DNA of 39,361 bases from Hespellia stercorisuis DSM 15480. GTDB lineage: Bacteria; Bacillota; Clostridia; Lachnospirales; Lachnospiraceae. The notes beneath the pieces are model-generated. The model did no database searches, was not told where the DNA came from, and saw nothing but the letters and a program-made list of their open reading frames with translations. The position numbers and the translations under genes are program-made. The stretch lies in the NCBI RefSeq assembly GCF_900142165.1, contig NZ_FQZY01000041.1:1-39361 (forward strand), given 5' to 3'. Positions 34,509 to 39,361 of the stretch are shown here, one piece after another (positions within the stretch are counted from its first letter, which is position 1; every line of letters starts with the position of its first letter).

Positions 34509-35489
34509 TTATTTTGTAAACAGCTTATCGTTTCTTCCTTCATACGGTGCATCGATCATCAGCGGGCGCAGGAAATCAATCGTCTTCTTCGTTCCGTCTG
34601 CGCGGGACATGATCACATCCTCGTGCTCATAGTTGAAGACGTAGTCATAGCCGGTCAGGAACAGTTCACTGATCAGACGTTTCCAGTCCACATCTCCCCA
34701 TCCCGGAATCCGGAAACGGAAAGAACGGTCCAGCCGTCCCCAGCCATCCTGCATATACATATTCAGACCGCCTTTTGCAAGATTATGCTTCACGATCTCG
34801 CAGTCCTTCGCATGCACCACAGCGATACGTCCGCGCAGCTCATACGCAAACTTGTTGACGTCCACACCGGAAAACAGAATGTTGGCCGGATCCAGATTGA
34901 TTGCAAAGCTCTCATGGTGATCCACCACATCCAGCAGGCGCAGTGTCGACTGTGTATCATACACGATGTTGTTCGGGTGCGGCTCAAATGCCACTTTTAC
35001 CCCGTACTCCTTATATTTATCAAGCACATATCCCCATTTCTCGGCGAATTGCTCTTCCTCGCACTTCCAGCCGTTTGGCTCCGGCCAGTCGTTGATATGT
35101 CCATAGTTTTCCATGCCTGAAAATGCAACAACCGCAGGTACCTCCAGCAGGTTGGCAAGCTGTGCCGACCGGATCATACTCTCGGTTCCAAACTTGATCT
35201 TCTCCTCTTTTGTTCCCGGGCAGATGGAGTCCATCCCGGCACTGTAAGGTCCCATGATCAGCGGGGAATCTGCATGGTTGCTCAGCGATGAAATAAACAG
35301 GCCGCGGTCCTCGATCATTTTCTTCATCTTTTTCGCATTATCACCTTTGAGCATCTCATCCATGTCGACCTGCCCATTGTCTGTGTAAGACGGCAGCTCC
35401 ACCGCTTCATATCCGTTGGAAGCTGCGATATCCACAACCTCTTCCAGCGGTTTTTCCGAATAATTTACTACGCAAAATCCAACTTTCAT
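34509..35489 (-). CDS. Sugar phosphate isomerase/epimerase-family TIM barrel (AP-endonuclease-2 fold)
   Basis: 326 residues. A xylose-isomerase-like TIM barrel with the four metal ligands expected of this fold: E169 in VAFEPHPNN, D200 in INLDPANI, H226 in VVHAKDCE and E288 in FNYEHEDV. Relatives include epimerases, isomerases and the dehydratase IolE, all of which act on keto sugars or keto inositols. With a dehydrogenase next door, an epimerisation or dehydration of a keto sugar is plausible; the sequence does not decide which. It follows the binding-protein gene after a hairpin at 35538-35568. Confidence 0.87.
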   Translation of the reverse strand: MKVGFCVVNYSEKPLEEVVDIAASNGYEAVELPSYTDNGQVDMDEMLKGDNAKKMKKMIEDRGLFISSLSNHADSPLIMGPYSAGMDSICPGTKEEKIKFGTESMIRSAQLANLLEVPAVVAFSGMENYGHINDWPEPNGWKCEEEQFAEKWGYVLDKYKEYGVKVAFEPHPNNIVYDTQSTLRLLDVVDHHESFAINLDPANILFSGVDVNKFAYELRGRIAVVHAKDCEIVKHNLAKGGLNMYMQDGWGRLDRSFRFRIPGWGDVDWKRLISELFLTGYDYVFNYEHEDVIMSRADGTKKTIDFLRPLMIDAPYEGRNDKLFTK

Positions 35490-35537
35490 ATTCTCGTTTC
35501 CTTTCTGTCCTGTGTCTTTTTATTGTAAGGGTTTGAA

Positions 35538-35568
35538 AATGCTGTGCTGCGTCGTACAGTACAGCATT
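35538..35568 (-). terminator. Hairpin between binding-protein and isomerase genes
   Basis: aatgctgt/acagcatt stems (35538-35545 with 35561-35568) extend inward through a G-T pair and ctg/cag around a 7-base loop, with no strong T run. It sits just after the binding-protein stop. Such hairpins commonly protect or partly terminate the transcript so that the binding protein is made in excess. Confidence 0.6.
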
Positions 35569-35627
35569 CTCACTTTTCCTCTTTTTTAATTTTCTATCCG
35601 GTCTTGCAATTGCTGTCCGCCTGAATT

Positions 35628-36647
35628 TTAATATGTCCAGTCGTAATCGTCTCCGTCAGGAATCAGGTAGTCATCCACATTATCCTTTGTGACAACGATA
35701 GAATCCATCGTAATGTCTTTATCCTTCGGGTCCTTGCCTTCCAATGTATCGATTGCTGTGTGGAGTGCATCTACACTTGCCGCACATGGGAATTGTGTGA
35801 ACCCAACTGCTGTTCCATCTTTCACCATCTTCGCTACACCATTGATACCATCTGCATTGACAATCAGAATCCCGTCTTTGTCTCTTCCGGCTTCCTTGAT
35901 TGCATCCATTGCTGCCAGTGTAACGCCGCCGTCCTGGGAGATCACTCCATCAATTTCGCCCGGGCCATATTTGCTGAGGCAGTCCTCCATAAAGGATTTG
36001 CCTTTGCCTGCTTCGAAATCTGTGTACTGTCTGTCGATGATCTTCACATCCGGGTACTTGGAGAATACGGAATCCTGTCCTGCTTTCTGGAAGTTGTCTG
36101 TGCTGGAACCTGCGATACTGTCGAGTGCAATGATGTTTCCCTTCGCTGATCCGTTTTTCTCTGTCAATGCATCCACGAGCATCTGTGCACATTCTGCACC
36201 GTTCTCTTTGTCAGAGTATCCTACGAAATGTGTGTACTCATCTGTGGTGCAGGTACGGTCGAAGATGATGACCGGGATTCCTGATTCAAACGCTGCCTCA
36301 ATTCCCGGGTTTGCCGCATCCTCTACACAAGGTGTGATCAGGATGGCATCCAGATCCTTCTGGAGCATTGCCTCAATGTTACTGTTCTGTGTGTTTGCAT
36401 CGTCGTGGGCATCTGTCTCGATCAGTTCAATGTTCTCTTTCTTACATTCGTCCACCAGCATCTGTCTCATCTTTACTCTCCAACTGTTTGAAATGGAAGC
36501 ATTTGCGAAGCCGATGCGGTATTTGTAATCTTTTCCTCCGCTGCTTGCGGTCGAACCACTGTCCTTGGATGAATTGCCACATCCGAATACCATTGCCGCT
36601 GTCATACAGACAACCAGTGCTGCTGCTAATACTCTACGCTTTTTCAT
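35628..36647 (-). CDS. Sugar ABC transporter substrate-binding lipoprotein, RbsB type
   Basis: 339 residues. A signal peptide with lipobox VFGC and a flexible S/G-rich start (GNSSKDSGSTASSGG) tether it outside the cell. The mature part is a Peripla_BP_4 fold with YRIGFANASISNSWRVKMRQ, LDAILITPCVEDAANPGIE, IPVIIFDRTC and QDGGVTLAAMDAIKEAG. It starts after AAGGAG. It is the first gene of the seven-gene minus-strand operon, reading away from the DeoR regulator. The ligand is probably a monosaccharide or polyol, unknown. Confidence 0.93.
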   Translation of the reverse strand: MKKRRVLAAALVVCMTAAMVFGCGNSSKDSGSTASSGGKDYKYRIGFANASISNSWRVKMRQMLVDECKKENIELIETDAHDDANTQNSNIEAMLQKDLDAILITPCVEDAANPGIEAAFESGIPVIIFDRTCTTDEYTHFVGYSDKENGAECAQMLVDALTEKNGSAKGNIIALDSIAGSSTDNFQKAGQDSVFSKYPDVKIIDRQYTDFEAGKGKSFMEDCLSKYGPGEIDGVISQDGGVTLAAMDAIKEAGRDKDGILIVNADGINGVAKMVKDGTAVGFTQFPCAASVDALHTAIDTLEGKDPKDKDITMDSIVVTKDNVDDYLIPDGDDYDWTY

Positions 36648-36711
36648 AAAATTCTCCTTCTTCCTTGTTTTTTGAATGGACTACCTTTACCGAGCTCGTT
36701 TTGTTGCTAAA

Positions 36712-36740
36712 AATATATCATACTCATTTTTATTTGTACA
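36712..36740 (-). promoter_or_regulatory. Probable promoter of the sugar operon
   Basis: On the minus strand TGTACA (36735-36740), a 17-base spacer and TATATT (36712-36717) lie about 65 bases before the binding-protein ATG. It is a moderate match to the sigma-A consensus. Confidence 0.5.
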
Positions 36741-36742
36741 CC

Positions 36743-36870
36743 GTAATTTTTTCATATTTTCTCATTTGTTTTTTATTTCTTTTTATTTGTTTTCATTTCA
36801 AACCGCGTTTTTCTTTTATTTGCCTTTATATTAGGGTGTAATTTTTTCATATTTGCATTTCTTTTTATTT
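36743..36870. promoter_or_regulatory. Direct repeats in the sugar operon / DeoR intergenic region, candidate operators
   Basis: The 365-base divergent gap (36648-37012) is very A/T-rich. The 17-base sequence gtaattttttcatattt occurs exactly at 36743-36759 and 36838-36854. A 14-base sequence, atttctttttattt, occurs at 36775-36788 and 36857-36870. The first 17-base copy ends right beside the likely -35 of the sugar operon. DeoR-family repressors often bind repeated sites around the genes they control, so these are candidate operators. Low complexity could also produce such matches. Confidence 0.45.
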
Positions 36871-37012
36871 TAGATATTGTTATTTGATTTTCTCCATGAT
36901 ATGATAGGTACGAAATATATATCAGAGCATAACGGTTCTGAATCGTCATCATCCAATAAATAATTCCGGCAGCGGCCCACAGGTGCTGCCATTTATAACG
37001 AGAGGAAATACA

Positions 37013-37807
37013 TTGTTTAAAGTAGAGCGTATTCGACGCATCAAGGAGATACTGACAGACTGCAAGCAAATCGATGTAGGCACACTGAGCGGTCTGCTGA
37101 GCGTATCCGATGCTACTATTAGAAATGATTTCGAGGAACTGGAACGAGAAGGCTTTCTCACCCGCTTTCACGGCGGTGCCACGCTGAATGCAACACAGAC
37201 AGCGGAGGAGCTTCACAATCCATTCACCGGAACCGCCATAAAATATGATAAGAACAAAGAGGAACTGGGAGAAATTGCCGTGCGGCTGGTCCGCGACGGC
37301 GAGTGGATCTTCATCGGTCCCGGCACCACTTCCTATTACATCGCCAAGGCACTGCTTAGCCGATCCGGCATCAACGTGCTGACCAACAACTTTCTGGTCG
37401 CAAGCGTGCTCAGTGCCAATTCGAGCATTCAGGTGCTGTTCATCGGCGGACGCCTGAATTGTGCCGGTTTTTATTCATTTCCGGATAATATAGAAGCGGA
37501 GCTTCAGGACGTTCACCTCGATAAGTGCTTTTTTTCTGTCGACGGCGTGGACATGGACGGCGGATATACACTTTCCGACTGGAGCATCCAGGAGCTGATC
37601 ACCTCCATTGCTGCAAAATCGGAGAAGATCCTGTTTGTCATTGACTGCTCCAAATTCAACAAGCGCTCATTCCGCAGAATCGGAGATCTGGACTATCCGG
37701 ATATTCTGGTCACGAATGATAATATACCAACTGAATTTAAAACCTACTATCTCGAGCATCGGGTGTGCACCTACACCTCATATGATCTGGATAGTCTCCA
37801 TCTATAA
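37013..37807 (+). CDS. DeoR-family transcriptional regulator of the sugar operon
   Basis: 264 residues from a TTG at 37013, which has AGAGGAA 5 bases upstream and gives the usual FKVERIRRIKEIL start; a GTG at 36983 has no such site. The N-terminal helix-turn-helix is typical (VGTLSGLLSVSDATIRNDFE, then LEREGFLTRFHGGA). The C-terminal DeoRC domain (about 80-240) with IFIGPGTTSYYIAKAL and KCFFSVDGVDMDGGYT binds a phosphorylated sugar as effector. It is divergent from the binding-protein gene and probably represses that operon. The ABC ATPase downstream begins 15 bases after its stop and is likely cotranscribed. Confidence 0.92.
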   Translation: MFKVERIRRIKEILTDCKQIDVGTLSGLLSVSDATIRNDFEELEREGFLTRFHGGATLNATQTAEELHNPFTGTAIKYDKNKEELGEIAVRLVRDGEWIFIGPGTTSYYIAKALLSRSGINVLTNNFLVASVLSANSSIQVLFIGGRLNCAGFYSFPDNIEAELQDVHLDKCFFSVDGVDMDGGYTLSDWSIQELITSIAAKSEKILFVIDCSKFNKRSFRRIGDLDYPDILVTNDNIPTEFKTYYLEHRVCTYTSYDLDSLHL

Positions 37808-37822
37808 CTGGTGAGAAAGCCT

Positions 37823-39232
37823 ATGAAACAGTTTTCATTTACAACGAAAGATCTCAGTAAAATTTCAGACAGACCGCTGATCAACGATATCAATTTCTCG
37901 GCATATTCCGGGGAAATCCACGCGATCATCGGCAATAACGGAGAGGGCAAAACGGTCTTCGCACAGGTACTTGCGGGGATTCGTTCCAAGACCGCCGGCG
38001 AGATTCTGATTGATGGAAAACCGGCGCTCTATTCCGATATCTGCTCCGCCCAGAGACTGGGCATCTATATGATCCAGCAGGAGATTCAGCTGTTCCCGGA
38101 TCTCAGGGTCTGGGAGAATCTCATCAGCGGCAACGAGGAGCGTCTCTGGGGAAAGCACATTTTTGCCCCCTCCAGGAAACGCATTCTGCAGTACTGCCGC
38201 GATGTGCTGGAGGATCTGGACATTCCTATGGATCTGCACGCTTTTGTGACCAGTCTCCACGAGGCCGACCAGCGCCTGCTCCAATTGGCGAGGGTGCTGA
38301 TCTGCAAACCAAAAATTCTCATCCTGGATGAGTTTTCTACTTTTTTGAACAGCCGGGAAACAGAGCATATTTACGCTCTGCTGGAACGCCTGAAGGAACA
38401 GAACACCCTGATCATCCTGATTACACATAAGTACTCAGAAATCCCCCGGTACTGTGACCGCGTATCCGTCATCAATGACGGTACCATAACCGGTACCTTT
38501 TCCAAGAGGGAATTTGGAAGTGATAATTTCTTCGATCACATTTCCTGCATGAATCTGGAATACAAATACCCCAGAATCGACATGGATCCCGGGGAGGAGC
38601 TGCTTCACGTGTCTGCTCCGGTCTGTTCCAGCCTGAGGAATCTGGACTTTCATCTGTACCGGAGGTCTATCATCGGGATTGCCGGGCTCACGATCCCGCA
38701 GAAAGCGGAGCTGTATACCTACATCTCCCAAAAGCTGCCGGGCACGAGCCTGATTCCACAGAAAACCGCGGAGAGCACACTTTTTCTAAACCAGTCTCTC
38801 CCTTTCAATATCGCGGTCTCCAACTTCGGGAAGATGCTGGAGCACGGATTTATATCCGACTGGAAGTGCAACGCCTATGCAAAAAGTTATCTGCACAAGC
38901 TTGGCTTTCACAATGTGGATATCCACACAAGGCCGCGGCACCTTAGCTCCGGGAACCAGCAAAAGCTGTTGATTGCACGTTCCCTGCTGTGTGATGCCAG
39001 CCTCTATTACTATGACGACCCCACCAGGACGCTGGATGCCACCAGCCGTCTGGAGTTGTACAATATATTAAATGCATTGGCGCTCAAAGGCGCTTCTATC
39101 GTACTGCTGTCTACCAATTATTCCGAGCTGATTGGGATTTGCAGCAGAATTGTTCTCTTCAAGGACGGAGAGCAGATAGGAAATTATGCAGCGGACTACC
39201 TTTCCAGTGAAGTTATTTACAAAAATATCTAA
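37823..39232 (+). CDS. Diverged sugar ABC ATPase with degenerate second nucleotide site
   Basis: 469 residues from the ATG at 37823 behind GGTGAG; shorter than the usual 495-510. It has the double-ATPase layout of RbsA. Domain 1 keeps Walker A GNNGEGKT (37-44) and Walker B ILILDEF, but its signature reads SLHEADQRLLQLA instead of LSxGQQQxxxIA. Domain 2 keeps signature LSSGNQQKLLIARSL but has lost the P-loop (GIAGLTIPQKAEL), and its Walker B ends YYDDPT with Asp for Glu. Only one composite ATP site, Walker A of domain 1 with the signature of domain 2, looks usable. It follows deoR by 15 bases. The next gene, probably its partner, was cut by IS66. Confidence 0.85.
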   Translation: MKQFSFTTKDLSKISDRPLINDINFSAYSGEIHAIIGNNGEGKTVFAQVLAGIRSKTAGEILIDGKPALYSDICSAQRLGIYMIQQEIQLFPDLRVWENLISGNEERLWGKHIFAPSRKRILQYCRDVLEDLDIPMDLHAFVTSLHEADQRLLQLARVLICKPKILILDEFSTFLNSRETEHIYALLERLKEQNTLIILITHKYSEIPRYCDRVSVINDGTITGTFSKREFGSDNFFDHISCMNLEYKYPRIDMDPGEELLHVSAPVCSSLRNLDFHLYRRSIIGIAGLTIPQKAELYTYISQKLPGTSLIPQKTAESTLFLNQSLPFNIAVSNFGKMLEHGFISDWKCNAYAKSYLHKLGFHNVDIHTRPRHLSSGNQQKLLIARSLLCDASLYYYDDPTRTLDATSRLELYNILNALALKGASIVLLSTNYSELIGICSRIVLFKDGEQIGNYAADYLSSEVIYKNI

Positions 39233-39255
39233 CGCCACAGAAAGGAATCTTTACT

Positions 39256-39266
39256 ATGAAAAAAAA
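39256..39266 (+). pseudogene. Start of a gene cut off by IS66 after four codons
   Basis: A good ribosome binding site (AGAAAGGAA, about 39238-39246) is followed by ATG AAA AAA AA, and then the IS66 left end begins at 39267. In the present sequence the frame reads M-K-K-K-stop. A lysine-rich start 23 bases after an ABC ATPase gene would suit a secreted binding lipoprotein, but the rest lies outside the window, so its identity is a guess. Confidence 0.65.
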
Positions 39267-39361
39267 GTAACTGTTCAGAACCCCCTTGGGGAACTAATTA
39301 ATTTTTGTACAAAACAGAGAATTTTTAAAACCTGTTTTGCGATATTATTTCGGTAATTGGT
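39267..39361 (+). mobile_element. IS66-family insertion sequence, left-hand end
   Basis: The terminal repeat gtaactgttcagaac (39267-39281) is the exact reverse complement of 335-349. The sequence inside differs from that inside the right end at 331, so this is the other end of an element that probably lies in the same orientation. It contains a short palindrome (cccccttgggg) and a half-palindrome around aaaacag/ctgtttt. The 8 bases before it (39259-39266) are all A and would be the target duplication. No coding frame is reached before the window ends. Confidence 0.8.

Noticed and set aside
1-39361. Composite transposon formed by the two IS66 ends
   Set aside because: Only the inner flanks can be seen, they do not match each other, and the enclosed genes (dnaB, rplI, gdpP, mutS2) are core chromosome.

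Overview
This window looks like a piece of a gut-type Clostridia chromosome, most likely Lachnospiraceae. That assignment is inferred from gene content and order: gdpP-rplI-dnaB in Firmicutes order, MutS2, YhaM, a tryptophan T-box, YesM/AraC two-component genes, and DeoR-linked ribose-type ABC transporters. Most genes have strong AGGAGG-like ribosome binding sites. No tRNA, rRNA, phage or CRISPR array was seen.

Both edges are IS66-family insertion sequence. The window opens inside an IS66 transposase whose right inverted repeat ends at 349. It closes at the left inverted repeat of a second copy, beginning at 39267. That second copy has inserted four codons into a gene starting at 39256 and destroyed it.

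Region by region: (1) 410-1929 holds a membrane-anchored alpha/beta hydrolase and the decayed remains of an aminoacyl-phosphatidylglycerol synthase (MprF/DUF2156). (2) 1936-5803, minus strand, holds rlmD, yhaM and a membrane-anchored HtrA-like protein that has lost its protease triad. (3) 6046-10671, plus strand, holds mutS2 and an OmpR-type two-component system. (4) 10826-13624 holds an orphan sugar-binding lipoprotein, a small 2[4Fe-4S] ferredoxin with its own promoter and terminator, and a MerR-type regulator behind a structured leader. (5) 13763-17628, minus strand, is gdpP-rplI-dnaB. (6) 17890-20244 is a LytTR/GHKL two-component pair whose kinase has an unusual membrane hairpin between its H-box and ATPase. 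(7) 20373-22750 is trpEG under a Trp-specific T-box. (8) 22882-26772 is a solute-binding protein / YesM kinase / AraC regulator operon. (9) 26945-28297 is a MATE exporter. (10) 28494-36647 is a seven-gene minus-strand sugar operon: binding protein, TIM-barrel isomerase/dehydratase, zinc dehydrogenase, permease, ATPase, Old-Yellow-Enzyme-type Fe-S flavoenzyme and DeoC aldolase. A DeoR regulator and a second, degenerate ABC ATPase diverge from it.

Three near-perfect long palindromes share one core (10675-10779, 13687-13763, 22795-22862) and lie in intergenic gaps, two of them between convergent genes. The most interesting candidate system is the sugar operon. Its enzymes fit an oxidation, dehydration, ene-reduction and retro-aldol sequence, which would be an unusual sugar deoxygenation route. 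That pathway is inference only. Other points for a second look are the HtrA-like pseudoprotease, the kinase with the inserted membrane hairpin, the palindrome family and the IS66-interrupted transporter locus.
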